A stretch of DNA of 64,000 bases from Scolanthus callimorphus (GCA_033964015.1 CM066916.1:28971404-29035403), one strand, 5' to 3'; positions 24,001 to 39,000 are shown, counted from the stretch's first letter. Program-made: numbers and translations. The notes: a model not told the origin generated them from the letters alone.

Positions 24001-27000
24001 AGTCAAGTATGTTCTTCACACTCCAGTCAGTGCAAGGAAGATTCGCTTCCATCCAGTTACTTGGTTTAACAGAATTTGCCTTCGAGTTGAGATATATGGT
24101 TGTGCAGGTGAGTTTATTGGAAACGATTGTTTACGATAGGTGCCTAACTTACATGTCGACTAATTCGGCAGATCCAATTTCATTCCCTCCCTCCTCCACA
24201 TATTTTTCAGTAGATCTCCATATGTTTTCTTCAAACTCAGTCGTCCGTTTTTCTATACATCGTTCCCTGCATGAGTTCCCCCCTGCACATGAAAAACTCT
24301 ATCGAGTGTTTAATATTACTTCTCAAACGAATGATTTAATGCCGAGAAAAAGAAGGAATAAAATCTCAAAATTTTATGCAAATTAAGACTGCGTTTTCGG
24401 AGCTTCTCTACGGTTATGATTTTTTTGTTCAAACTTGATGAATTATTAATGAGTTTGAGAGCTCAGTTTCTTGTAGAATAAAATTGTTTTCCTAAGCAAG
24501 CTACCTTCACACTTTTGAAAACAACTGCGCCTCTGAAAATTTGGTGCAAGGAGGAGCTTTTGATTTGCCTTGATCAACATTAACGCAACCTTAAAATGTT
24601 AAGCAACTTCGCCATATCAGGACTAGCCGTTGTCGATTAGGCAAATACACGCGGACTACAACATGGCGACCAAACTGGAAAGTTTTCGAAAATCGGTCCT
24701 TCCAAATTTGGGATTTCATAATAAGGAAATTTTGCAACGGCACCAAGTCGACAACGTCATTGGCGGCAAACGTCTTGTTTATATGAATTTCGAACACAAC
24801 TAAAACTCCTTAACAGATTCTTGATGGCGAATGTTTTTAATGTAACCATGTCATTGAGATACTTAGAGCGGATTTCAGATGACTGTCGTGATAGGTTTTA
24901 TTCAGAATTGGTGTAATCACATCTTCTCCTTTGTAGCGTGTTCGTACCCTCTTGGCTTCGAAAGCTACAGCCTCCCGAATTCAGCTTTTAGATCACCTAG
25001 TTGGTACAGCCATTATGAACATTATCACGCCAGACTCAATATTCCCGGCATAAGGTGGAAACCACAATACTCCTATCCAGATATGTTTCTCCATATTGAC
25101 TTCGGCCGTATACCGAGAACAATATCAGGTATCGCCACAGAGGGTGATTCGAATGGATGGGTCACCCGATACTTTCTGTCTTACAACCTCAAAGAATCTT
25201 ATTGGCTCGATTATATGGAGCATGGCAGTTTGAAGGTAAATCATTAGCTTATGTATTATAGTGTGATTATTTCCTTCTTTGTAATTCTTTATTGTCCACT
25301 TTCCTACGTTGTAAAAGGTCCTAGGGAATCTCCATTTACCTTATTTGGAAAGTCTGTAACTATTTTCCCGTATAACTTAGCGAAAAAAGCAGTAAAATTC
25401 CCCAAATTTTGCATCGAGAAAAACCGTTCTTTTGGTCGCCATTTTGTTCTTTGTCTCGGCCAAAAGGCCTGAGACTCGATTTGAAAACCACAGGTGGCCC
25501 GCGCGGATTCGAAAAAAAAACATGACAACACTTTCTTGTTGTGGCGTTCGTTAAGAGCCCCCAGCCCCAGCCCCAGCCCCAGCCCCAGCCCCAGCCCCAG
25601 CCCCAGCCCCAGCCCCAGCCCCAGCCCCAGCCCCAGCCCCAGCCCCAGCCCCAGCCCCAGCCCCAGCCCCAGCCCCAGCCCCAGCCCCAGCCCCAGCCCA
25701 GCCCCAGCCCCAGCCCCAGCCCCAGCCCCAGCCCCAGCCCCAGCCCCAGCCCCAGCCCCAGCCCCAGCCCCAGCCCCAGCCCCAGCCCCAGCCCCAGCCC
25801 CAGCCCCAGCCCCAGCCCCAGCCCCAGCCCCAGCCCCAGCCCCAGCCCCAGCCCCAGCCCCAGCCCCAGCCCCAGCCCCAGCCCCAGCCCCAGCCCCAGC
25901 CCCTTGTATATTTTCCATATCGAGAAAGTACTGCCGTTTTTTTTTACGAATCTGCGCAGGCTGTCGCTGTATATTTTTAATAACGGCCTAGGCCCTTCGA
26001 CCGAGAAAAACAATATGGTGACCAAGGGAACCATGGTTCTCGAACATCTTCAAATTTCCTGCTTTATTCGCTAAGATATGAGATAGGATACTTACAGTCC
26101 TTTCCGAATTAAGTTTTTTTTTACCAACAGGAAGTCAGCAGGTGGACAGTATTTGGCGAAAATTCTTTAAATGCTACCATTGTCCTAGGCTTCAGGGCGC
26201 AGTACGTCGAAACGCTTTGCGTATGGCTCTGAGTTCTAAAACCGAACTGCCCTCATCTATCGACTTTTCTCTGTTCCGAGTAGTAAGCTTGCACAGCGGC
26301 GCATTTAAGCTGTAATTCAAATATAACGGGGACCTAAATCTTGGCCCATGAAAGTCAAGGTCGTGGGTTCGAATCCCATTGGGGTCACTTGAATGTTTTT
26401 CTTTGTACATTACGAAGGATCCCGTGGCGATTCGGTAGTATTTCTTTTGGGGCAAAGTATTACCCGGAAAAATACTTACAGAGGCTGTAAAGCCGCCATT
26501 AGGATTTTATCATAACTTCACAATTCATATCATGACCTAAATCTTCTACACGCCAAACCAGTTGAACATATTGTCGAAACTGTCGAACAGCTGTCGACTT
26601 TGGTCTCCGATCTCCAGAGTCTGGTTTGCAATCTGGTCAATCTCGCAGGATAATATGGCGAATAACAGATTTATTTTTTGGCTGCCGTCAAAGTGTTTTG
26701 ATCTTCTTTAAAGATATTTTCAGGTAATATTGACAGATATACCACTGCCAAGCACGATTTTCGAAACCCATTTGTTGCACGATATGTCAAGTTGACCATA
26801 GTGGAAGAATACGGCAGCATGATGTTGAAGATAGAGCTGTACGGATGTACTGGTAAGTACCGGGAGATGTATTGGGGAGGGGGGGGGGGGAGGTTTGGGA
26901 ACTGCCTTTAGGGACTAGGGACTACCGTATTCTCGTACAGACCTCCTCGGGCGGCTAGGGCGTAATGTTTTCCTATTACAGATCACGTTCAGTTAACATT

Positions 27001-30000
27001 AACGTTAAACGATAAATTATTACGATTTTCATAAACTACGAAATCTGCACCGACTATTTAACAATTAGACCTCAAGGCCGAATGTGCTATGATGAATAGA
27101 CCATATGAGACCGAAGACCGAATGGTCTATTGATATCATAGCACATGAGGATGAGAGGTCTAATTGTTTTAGTATAAACCAACTAGTTGGTCGGTTTGGC
27201 AATGAATTCCTTTATTTTATGTTGAAAAAATCTTGTTTTCTTGCAAAGAATGGTGGTGGTTTTGCCAGGCACGGTCTATCACTAATAGACCATTAGTAGC
27301 TCAGCCAATCGGAATGCAGGATTTGTAATAGACCATTAGTGGTTTATACTAAAAATTAATTCTGTTTTCAAAGCGTGCATTGAATCAAACGTTTGTAGTT
27401 ACTAAAACATGATTTTCATGTTGCTTCAGAGATCGCAGAAATATGAAAACCGCTGTAAATTAATTGCAAAAAAACTGTCTGCGACAGAGCGGAAATGACC
27501 TGCTAAAATCACTAAATTTCAAATAGTGAGGTCTGATTAAGCTTGATTTTTGCATACAGACTCCTTATTTGATGAAAAGCAAACTATCAAAAATGACTCT
27601 TTTCTTTGAGATATTAGGCTTAACGTTGTTTTCTGTGCCGTTTTATGGGAGAATTAGTACTTTGAACAGTAATTATGCAAACTTTGTTCAATCATATCTA
27701 AAAGTCATATTCTTCAAATTTCTTGAAAATTTGGAATTACGCTTTTGGTCATACAAACTCTTTGTATACGGAATCTTGAGTTTATATATTGAAATATGGC
27801 GAAGTTTGACATTTCATTTTTGGTCATTTCCGTCGTTCGGCGAGTGCTATTGTTATATTAGTCCGGTCAATCTACCGCGCGCTAAAAGGCCAAACAATGT
27901 AACAAGAAATATTTTTCTTATCAAATCCATTTCCTTCAATTTTTTTTTTTGTAGTTTGCTACGAGCCTTTGGGCCTGGACGACAATGCAAAATTTCCTGA
28001 CTCCAGCTTCACAGCCAGTCAGTCTTATACAAGCGGCGGGTACTTTCCTTATATGGCAAGGTTGGGCGCGCATGCGCGGGGCAAATCATGGTGCGTACAA
28101 TCGTCGCATTACAGCCGTTACCTGCAGGTGGATCTAGGTAGCAAAACACTTGTAACGGGAATTGCAATCAAAGGCAACGCGGTTAACAACCAGTGGACAA
28201 CATATGTGATTATCCGATATATGAATGATGATATTCACTGGCTCTATAACTACGACAAGGACAATAAGGAGGTAATTCTATACCATTCTCGTACACAGAG
28301 CTCCCCGGCTGGTTACCTCGCGGGGGAGGGTCTGATGACAGCCACTGACGCATGCGCGAGATTTAATACAGAGCCGTTGGGAGAAAGATATTTCTGCGCA
28401 TGCAACAACGCTCAAAACCAGCCAATCAGCATTTAAAGGCACTCAAATGGATGTCACCAGAGCCTGCGAGGAGACGAGCTGGGGAGCTCTGGGTACGAGA
28501 ATGATTCTATACCGACTGTCTAATCGAAGGGAAATTGTACGGAAATTGCTCACTATGCTTTCTACTTACGTTTGAAGCGAATAATTTTTCTGTTTTGTAT
28601 GTGTTGCATTTCACGTGCGTGCCCCGCGACAGAAAAATGCCTGAACGCCATATATTGTTCGACCCAATTTCCAGTAGAATCCTATGATATCTCTTTTTTG
28701 TGTAAATTGAGGACGAGATATCATAGGATTCAAGTCTATTCAAAGCGTTCAGTCGGTAGATTCCGCCGAAAATAGCACTCAAAAAGGCGATATCGCCCTC
28801 GTCGCTGCGCGACTCGTGCGATATCGCTTTTTTCGTGCTATTTCTTAGCGAAATCTAGCCTCCTGAAGCTTTGAATAATCCTATAGAATTCTATATCTCT
28901 TTTTTGTGGAAATTGAGGACGAGATATCATAGGATTCAAGTATATTCAAAGCGTTCAGTCGGTAGATTCCGCCGAAAATAGCACTCAAAAAGGCGACATC
29001 GCCCTCGTTGCTGCGCGACTCGAGAGATATCGCTTTTTTCTTGCTATTTTCTTGGCGGAATCTAGCCTCCTGAGGCTTTGAATAATCCTATATTATTACA
29101 TGGCTACAATAGTACGCATGCCCTGATTGGTCGATTTCCGGTCTGATATTTACTAAGTAAACCCTTCTGGCGGATAATGTCCAAGGATGAGAAATGGTAC
29201 GAAAAATGAACAGTTGGCCGAGAAGCGAAGCTTCGAGGGCAACTGTGAAATTTTGAGGACCATTTTTTATCCGCGGACATTATTCGCCGATATTGCAGCA
29301 AGCCAAGAAGGGGTTTATTTATTTATATCCCAGCGACTTCACTGAAAAATTTGAAAACGGCGTATTTAGTTGACTTTTTTGTGTTTTCCGATGTCACCTC
29401 AGCCACCAATTTCCGTATTTCATCAACATTCTTAGACAAAAAAAAAACCTTTTTGCTTGTTTGCCATTATTTTTTAAACGAAAAATATCCAGTTTTTGCT
29501 TTAATTTCTCTCAGGACGGATATCACTTCCGACGGACAATATCGTCTGATATCTGTCCCTGCGAAAATGTACCACGTGATACGCCTCGACCAATGAGCGC
29601 GCGTTAAAATTGATCACTGGGATATGATTTCCCATCTCCGACCGTTACCATGACAACTGGTCCGCATAATCTATCAGATTTGCGACGTTTACAATTTTCA
29701 CTCAGCGAAATGTGACATTTTCCCTTGATAAACGAGAAATTTGTAAACAAAATAAAACAGAAAGCAGCTTTGTTGACTTTTTTTCCTTTTTAAAAAGACA
29801 TTTCACGAAATTCTGAAATAGAAAGAAAGTCGCGAGCATGATTGATAAAAAGTCGCACTCGTTGAGTTAATTTTATTAAACGAGAGTCTCGTAAACTTTA
29901 TGCTTTGTTTTGGAATTAATCTAATCAAGCAACTGAGCATGTATAAATAATATATGTATATCATAACTGAGAATCACATACTGAAATCGGTTTGCGTACC

Positions 30001-33000
30001 AGTTGTTTGACTTGTGCCTTTGGACAATTTTCTGCAAATGTCTTGTCAAACTTAACTTTGGTCTAATTAACGTTATCTTGTTTATTGTGCGACTACTTCA
30101 ACCGGGCCATCCTGTAAAATGTTTGTCATTTAGAGATTCAAACGATTTTAAGGAAGGTTAATACCTGCAATACGTCTGACGATGATTAATTAAGTGTTTC
30201 GAAGTTGTTTCTGCTCATTATTTTCACAATTTTTAGAGAAAAACGAGTATATCGATGTCTGAGATCTCAAGAAAGTCAAGATCCTTTGTTCTGTACTCGC
30301 TTTCTGATTGGCTAGCTTCTTACAAAATGGCCCGGCTGACGTAGTCTCACAGTAAAAGCCACTCGCAGCCATTCCACGCCAACTTCACAACCTATAAAGA
30401 GCCTTTCACTCGTCCTGTCATTTTTACATAAAATCCACATCGAAATATAAATCCTGCTTGCCAGTAGCAATCATTCAGGCGATGAAGTTCTTTTTTAAAT
30501 TTCAAAGACAAATAAGCCCTCCTTCGGGTTGGCTGAAGTGTAAAAATATGAAAGCTCTGAAATTTGCTCAATTTCCAGCAACAACTTCCTCTAGCACAGT
30601 CACAGTTTCCTTTTGGGAAGATAGTAGATCATTCTTGAGCACTTACCGGCATTCTCGGCCCCAGTGCTCCCCGGTTCGTCACCTCGCGGGGGAGGCTCTG
30701 GTGACAGCCGCCGACGCATGCTCAAAAGAAAATGGTGGTTTTATGGCATCACAATTACTTTTAGAGCGTTCAAGTCGAAAGCATAGGTTAAAAGGACGAC
30801 TAGGAAACGAATGCCAGTGTTATTCTGGCAGATACGTTTTTATAAAGCGAGATTAAGATAGTTTTATGTGCGTGGGCGCGCCAGCCAATCAGCGAAGGCC
30901 CTCAAACGGATGGTGGATGGATAATAATAGCATTGACAATAGACTTTTTTTTGTTCTGGTCATTTGCCATTTTCTGGCTTTTAAATCCGACACATTTCGC
31001 TACTAGTAGGCTATAACTTATAGCCTACTAGTAGCTCAACCAATCAGAACGCAGCATTGACAATAGACCACTAGTGTGATTTGACTAATAAAGTATATTG
31101 TATTGTCTGGCAGTATCAACAAGCAAACACGGAGAGCACACAGATCGTTAGGATACACGCCAACGTCCTTTTGCACGCTCGAATCATCAGATTTTACACG
31201 AGAAATTGGCATGGTCGAGGATGTATGAAAGTGGAAGTGTACACAGGATGCGATGGTACGTTCCGTGAAATAGTCTTAAAGAGGCTGTGTCAGCCACCAT
31301 TTTGACAGCATAGCAACATGTCGGAGAAAGCATCCATTTCCATCGGCTCATTAAGACAATTTAGAGCAATGTTCTCGAGTGAATTTGGTAAATCAAATAT
31401 GAAATTTTGTTTTTAGATGTTGAATTAGAGATCAACTCACCCTGCCCATACTGCACTGTCTTCGTCGTCATTTTTAAATCGTGGATACGCGTAGCGTAAA
31501 CACGAGTTATTGTGGTGGGTCGAATGTCACTCGCTCACTTGCTCGCTCACATAACTCAAATGTTAGCTCATGACGTCATCAAAACTAGAAAAATAATTTC
31601 TCGAGAACGGAACATCGCTTTGTGACTAAACTTGGATAAAGTTATCTTCCTGACAAGGGGTCCCAGCACCAAAGTCACATGGCATGACGTCATCCAAATA
31701 AAAAGTTTTGGAAAAATTTTTTTTCGAAGAAAACATGTACTAATGAGATTATATACGAATTCCTCATTCATTTTCAGAATGCTTACAGGAAATCCCTCTC
31801 TATCAGTCATCGCTGCAGACCAAGGAAATGGATGCTTCTGGATATTTTGGGCCGGGATTTGAACCTTTTTATGGTAACACGCGGCACACAGGGCGTAATG
31901 ATAGACAAGGCTGGTGTGCTGATTCGCTAAGTGGAAAGCAATATCTACAATTTAGCTTTAAGGTAGGTTAAGAGAACCAGAATAAATTCCTTTTAATATG
32001 ACTATAAACGAGATATTTTACGACCATAGGATAACAGTTCAACCAATATGGCCCCTTTTTGTGATTTTTGTCACTTGCGGATCTAGGGAAGGGGCCAGGG
32101 CGGCCGGTGCTCCCCTTCCAAGAGTTTTTTTTATAGGAAAAATGTATGAACACTTCAGATTTCACATCGGATGACACTTATTTAAGAGACATTTTGCTGC
32201 GGGACTGTTCAGGGTCGTTGATACTGGTACGGTTAGTCAGGTTTCGACAAAACGTCTCATCAGAACAATTCTAATCTAACACGCAGCGGCGCTGCGGTGG
32301 AAATGAAGGTTAGCGTTCGCCAGACAAGAAACATTTTGTGTTTCCAAGAAACATGCAGGACACAAATGTTGCGCGCTAGTGTGTCCTAGTTTAGCCGTAC
32401 CTTAAGGGGTTTAGCGCTGCACCAGTATAGCAGATGCCGAAATTTGGAATACCATTAGAGCCTGTCTTTGTTTACAATATTTACACCGCAGTTACTTTGT
32501 AGTTAGTCTATAACGGAAATTGAGCTATTATTTCCATTTTAGGTTGCGAATAAGATAACTGGTATAAAGACGAACGGTAGGATAGCAGCACCTCATGGCG
32601 GCAGCCAAACATGGCTTGGAGGTTACACGGTGGAGCACAGCATTGACGGACTGACATGGCAGAACTACACGGAAGGCGGACACCTCAAGGTATACAGCTA
32701 TTTCAAAAAACTTTTTTCTGGAACCTGTACGCGCCCGGACCGCAACGTTGTCTGGGTAGGAGGTCTTCAATCGGCTCACTTAGTAGGACGCTAATGAACT
32801 ACTCAAGACATTACTATCTTGAAACAATGTAGCACTCAGACCAGCGAGATATAATCAAAATATTTTTTTCCTCAGATTTTTAATGCTGGTAACAGAAATA
32901 ACAACGTGGTGCATAACAGTCTTCTGGAAACCCTAGCTGCAAGATATCTACGACTTGTAGTAACTGAATGGTCTTTCTGGATTTGCATGAAAGCAACGAT

Positions 33001-36000
33001 CTTCGGATGTTCAGGTACTTGTTGGGTTTCAATCACGTAAAAACAAAAGTTTTACTATTAGCGGTAAAATCATTCTAAAATTAACTAGGTCTGTCAAAAT
33101 GCCTTATCAATAGGGCAATACCAAAGAGAGGGCACCTATTTATGAGCCCCTGTTATTTACTAAATAAACCCCTCCATTGAGCTGTAATATCGGCGGATAA
33201 TTTCCAAGGATGAGAAATGGTACGAAAAAGGAAATTTTGAGGACCATTTTTCATCCACGGACATTATCCGCCGTTATTGCAGCAAGCCAAAACGGGGTTT
33301 ATTTAGTTTATATCCCAGCAACTTCACTGAAAAACAACTTTCTTACCATTAAAAATGTTCGCGATGTATTTAGTTGTTTTTTTAAAGGTGTCACTCAGCC
33401 CCCAATGGTATTTCATGAACATTCTCAGACAAAAACCTTGGTTGTATGCTTTCCATTATTTTTAAAACAAAAAATATCCAGTTTTTGCTTAAAACATTTC
33501 TCTCAGGACGGAATCACTTGCGACGGACAACATCGTCTGATATCTGTCCTGTGAAAAATGTACCACGTGATACGTCTCGATCAATGAGGATATAAAAGCT
33601 GTTAAAATGATCAGGTTCGTCCGCCACTGTACCTGTGACGACTAAAACAAACAGATTCGGAAATCTATGTACGATCAAATATCAGAGCCAACTGTAAATA
33701 GCATTTCAGTACCATAATATTTATACTTATGTAATATCGATATTGTAATTAGTGTTCTGACCGGCCTCGTAATTCAGCAATTGCTGCGATATGGCTTTAT
33801 TAAACAATTATTATTATTATTATTATTATATCACTGGGATATAAAACTTAATACACAGCTGCGTTTAGTTCAAAATTTGATTTGTTGGCAAAAAATCAGG
33901 GACAAATTAGAATGCAAAGTAAACGTATGTTCAATAGTACTTTTCCACTGAAACCCACTCCATATTTCTAAATAGACTGTTCCAGGTCGCTCGGCTTGGA
34001 AAACAAAAAGATAACAAACCTTAAAGGTGCGGATGGTATAGTTACCACGAACCATGGGATGGCAGACTTCATCACTCTAGTGGATTTGCTGCTAATGACC
34101 CAGAATACAGCGAACCGGTCTTCTTGCAAATTAATGTCGGCACTAGAAGGCGACTCGTGACGGCAGTAGCGGTCCAACCAGATTATAGTAAAAACTACTG
34201 GGCCTGGGAATACTACATATCATACAGCCCTTATGGCGGACAATGGCACGAGCTTGTTGAAAATGGTGCGCGGATGATATTTCGGGGATACCGGGACCGC
34301 GAGACGGCAGTGAGATCGGTGATTTCTAACGTAGGTTTAGAGCTGAGGCTGATAAGATTTAATCCAATCACGTGGCACGGCAATCCAGGATTACGCGTGG
34401 AGCTTTACGGATGCGAGGGTAAGTTAAATGATTGTGGTATATATCCAGTATCGTGGTACTTTACAAGGTTTTAGTATAATTACGCAAGTGAGTATAAGAA
34501 TTTCCGCGCGCTGACTGGTCGAGAGTCTTCTTGTCTCTAAAAGCATTGGGTGCACGAGAGTGAATTTTGTTATAAGCCTAACAAGATTCCACAAAACCAA
34601 GTTTTTTTGGTAAAAACTCTTATCAGTCACTTGTGCAATTACACTAAAACAATTTGTCGTCTCGGCCTCCATGCCGATTATCGGCGACTAATTGTCAAAT
34701 CACACTTCTAGTGATCTATTGGGTAATGCTGCGTTTTGATTGGTTCATCTACTAGTAGGCTATAATTTATAGCCTACTAGTAGCTTAACCAATCAGAACC
34801 AAAAATGTGGGATTTGAAAGCCAAAAAATGGCACAAAGCCGAATTCAAAGCTGAACTAGGATCGGATTTCAGATTATTTTGTTGAATACTGAACGCAAAT
34901 ACAAAACACTAGCCAATCAGGAATGGAAGCCGTTCAACAACTAACCAATCACGAGGCGATAGAGCGGATTTCAGATGACTGCCAAGACTTGTTGTGTAAT
35001 TGCGATTGCTTTGCGTTCTCATTGGCTACTCTTTTTTCTCAGCCAGTCGAATTCGGTAGTAAATACAATTGTTTAATTACTTAGTAATTGGTTCGGCTTG
35101 CAATTGGCTGAGAAAAAAGCCATTTAGGAGGAAGTCGTGATTTCTCTTGATTCTGATTGGCTATAGTGATTGCTCAATTGCGATTGTTTTGACGTTGGCC
35201 ATGTGAAATCCGCTCTATAAGTCAGACTTGCGTTTAGTAGGCGAACTTCGCTCTCGGCTAATAGAAAAGCTGACCAAACGCAAGACTGGCTCACTTGCGA
35301 CGGCCATCTGAAATCCGCTCTAAAGATGGTCATGCTATTCATTATTTACTTTCTTCAGCTTGCAACAAGCCTCTTGGAATGCAGTCAGGTGCGATTAATA
35401 ACTCCTTCATCACAGCGTCCTCGTACAATGCTGGTTACGAACCCTGGATGGCGAGGCTAGGAAGGAGCACTATGTGGTGTGCCGGGTCCTATCCGGATTC
35501 AAACTACCAGTACTTACAGGTCCGTGGACCAGTGGCGGATCCAGAAATTTGGGAAGGGAGGGGCACACGACCCAATGAGGGAGGGGAGGGGGGTCACCGT
35601 TATATAAATCATATGACAACAGAAAAAAACTAACACCTGAAAAGCTCACACATTTTCTATGAATGTACTCTTGGAAGGGGGAGCAACGGCAACCCTGGCC
35701 CCTCCGCCAGTGAGGTCACTAGATCTTTCCAAAGTTTCGAGGTTTTAGGTAAAGCAATTTCTGACGGAGAAAGCGTAATGTGATAAGTGAAGTAGTAAAA
35801 CAAGGAAGAGCGTAATGTGATAAGTGAAGGAGTAAGACAAGGAATCAAGAACGAGGTGTTATATATATTGCCCACTGTCATAGAAATACGAGCAAGTAGT
35901 ATGAGATGGGCCGAATTATCCTTTTTTTTTTTGGCGCATGTATACATGAGCTTTGCGGTTGAATTTATGGGCGTCACCACACATAATTTATGAGCTTTGC

Positions 36001-39000
36001 GGTTTATTTTTTACATAATATTGGTAATACAGATATCTTATTAGATGTTTTTTCATGTAATACGTTCGGATATTTTACGAGTTGCGGACGTATTTTTCCG
36101 AGCCCCGCAGGGGTGAGGAACAATGCGAACAACGAGTAAAATGTCCGCCAGTATTACATGAAAAACAGCTAATGAGTTATTTATTATACGACGAGCAAAC
36201 AGATTCCTTTTCTTTTCCAAATGCAATAGAAAACGTACGTGATTTCACTAGCATACAATCGGGAATCCATTCAAGTGCGCGCGCGAAACCGGTTTCCTAC
36301 AGTGTAATACGGCTTTCAACCGTGTAATACGGCTCCATATCTGCACTCAATTTTGACCTTATATGGTAAAATGACGTCACAGTCGAATAATATTATTCAT
36401 TCATGCCACTATCTCGATGCTGATTGGCTTAAATTACGCAGTGAAATCCTGTTGGCGCGCAGTTCGTGACGTCAATCTGCAGACATTAGAGTTGGTGCAC
36501 TGAAATGACACTGAAGTACCAGATCTCCTGATCATAGTTAATGAGAGTACCCTTATGAGAGTACCCTTTTTGGACTTCTCCAGTGAAGAATGTAGTAATG
36601 CATCGGTAGCAAATTTGTGTCACTAATTTGCTACCTTTTCTAATACGCATTTAGATTGAATTTCCTCAACTGATGGAAGTAACGGCTCTTGAGTTTGAGG
36701 GCGATACCATCGGTGGAAGCAAGCGAGTCAGGCGAGTGTATCTTTTCTATAGTGAAGATGGAACTTGGTGGAAGCCGTACCACTCATCTGGAACAGGCTG
36801 GGAAGTAAATAACCGAACTCGCTCTAATGGACAAAATCGGCTAACGGTGTTTACATCTTGTTGCCACCAGTTCATGTGATGATTCACATCACAATCGGTT
36901 GAGCGGGAAAAATATAACACTTGTAACTACCCAAAGGAATCATCACATGATCTGAATTCGGTGGCAGCAAGATGTAAACACTGCTAGTCGACTTTTGTCG
37001 ATCTAATACGATAAAGAAACTAACAAAATGACAGCAATAATTTGCTGCTCTATTGCTATGAAGTTGTTTCGTATTTCTATGAGGTTCGATTCCAATACTT
37101 ACATCGTTGCTTTTTTAGCATAAAGTTTTATGATCTACAAAACAATTACAGCTAAAATCGTTGCATCGCGACCCGCGTTTTCACAACATCGATTTGTTTT
37201 TGGCTTTGCTGTTCCGCCAGTCAAACCTTATGAGCCAATCAGATTATTGCCCTGTTTCGCCTAGTGCAGTTGCCTGGCTTTCTGTCGCGACACATTGTCT
37301 GGTTTTAGTTCAGAGAGAAGCTTGACTGCACTACGCGAAACAGTGCAAGTGTTTCATCGGCTCGCGGATCGCTTGATTGGCGGAATAGCAAAGTCAAAAA
37401 TAATTTATGTTTTTGAAAAGGTGGGTCGCAATGCAACGGTTTTAGCTGTAAGGCACAGGTCTTTAAGACTGATTTTCTGTTCTGACGATTTTTCTGAACT
37501 CGGCTTCATTTGATAGTCCAGTAAATGAATGAAAGAGGTTGGACAAAAATGGTAACAAAGGTTTCTCACCAGGAACATGTTTAGTAGTGTTCCGTTAGTA
37601 CACAAGAAAAAGTCCACCCGAATCCTCCAATGGGAACTTCCTTATTTTGAGTTTTGAAAATTCCTCATTGTAGCGCTATTGCTACCGCCATTGTTATTCA
37701 TGAGTTTGCCGGCACTTGAGCCTTCCAAACCGGAAGATATTCTATAGTGTGTATATCAAAAATACTTCCATATTGGTTTGATTCACAGACTTGATTTATA
37801 AATCGCTAGCAAAGTCACAAATAAATATCTAGGTTTTTGGCATTTAATTTCGATTTTTTACGCGAATTCACGCTTTCAATATAGACTTCGTACGGGATGG
37901 TGATGTACGGGATGGTGATGTCAGAAAACAAATACTTTTTGACGAACGTGCTCCAAAATGGACTAACCTAGAGAAATATGTTCAAATGGATGCACAACAG
38001 ATCAGGAGAATAATGATGGACAGGACAAGGTTCCTGTGTCTATTAGATACAATAGACACGCCCTAGTGGAGACAAATCTCCAGAAAAGGGAACAAGAAGA
38101 AGAAGAAGAAGAAGATTTGAAAATATGAGTTCCGTAAATACCAGAAAATGTCTTTTGAAGCAATTTTTATTGCCAAGGAGTTACTAAATAAAGTGAAATG
38201 ATCATTCTTGGAAGTCAGAAACATTCAGAGATTAGCCGGGCCAGCGCTACACTCTATAAAGTTCATCATTCTCAGAAACAGTGGAAAAATAGTTAAGTGC
38301 TGCGAACAACAAAGGTTAAAACAAGCTGCCAAAAAAACTCGGTAATTTTTACTTTTCGTATGATCTGATTTTTGCTGATTTTCTTACTGTGATACTAGAG
38401 AGTGTCAGGAACAATATTAAGAAAAAAAACCTTTTGTTTCATTTTGAGCTCTTTTTCGGCTTACAATGACTGGACTATTAGATTTCATGAAAATGAGGAA
38501 TTTTCAAAACTCAAAAAAAGGCAGTTGCCATGGGAGGATTCGGGTGGACTTTTTTTTGTGTACTAACGGGCCACTAGTAAGCATGTTCCAGGTGAGAAAC
38601 CTTTGTTACCATTTTTGTCCAACCTTTAGTAAAAATATTTTTTCATTTACTGGACTATGAGGCAATTGTTTTAGTCCTAGATCATCCAACGTCTTTTTCG
38701 ATGCTTCGAACATTTTTCGCTAGTGGTAGGTATGACGTTTAGCCTACCAGCAGATTTGACTAACTCTCAGATACTTTGTTGCTTTAGCGATTCGATACAA
38801 ACTATCATAACCCCATGCAATCCGGATCAGTCTACGAAACACTCACCTTCGTTACCTACGCATCAATCCAAACTATTGGCACACCGATATATGCATGAGA
38901 GTGGAAGTCTTTGGGTGTTCAGGTAAGAAAAAATAGCCTGATGCAGCCGGTATCGAGTCTTGTTTTGTAGAAGAACACGGCAGGGGTTTCAGTAACTTTT

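Noticed and set aside
25304..26074. Long open frames on both strands encoding Gly-Ala, Gly-Leu, Gly-Trp, Pro-Ser and Pro-Gln repeats
   Set aside because: They are translations of the AGCCCC hexanucleotide tract, which is open in every frame; no splice or start context.
26340..26395. Possible tRNA gene (perfect B-box core ggttcgaatcc)
   Set aside because: Acceptor stem does not close and there is no good A box; matches a second degraded copy, so SINE-derived.
28711..29095. CRISPR-like repeats with palindromes
   Set aside because: Only two copies of a 207-bp unit without short spacers, in a eukaryotic intron.
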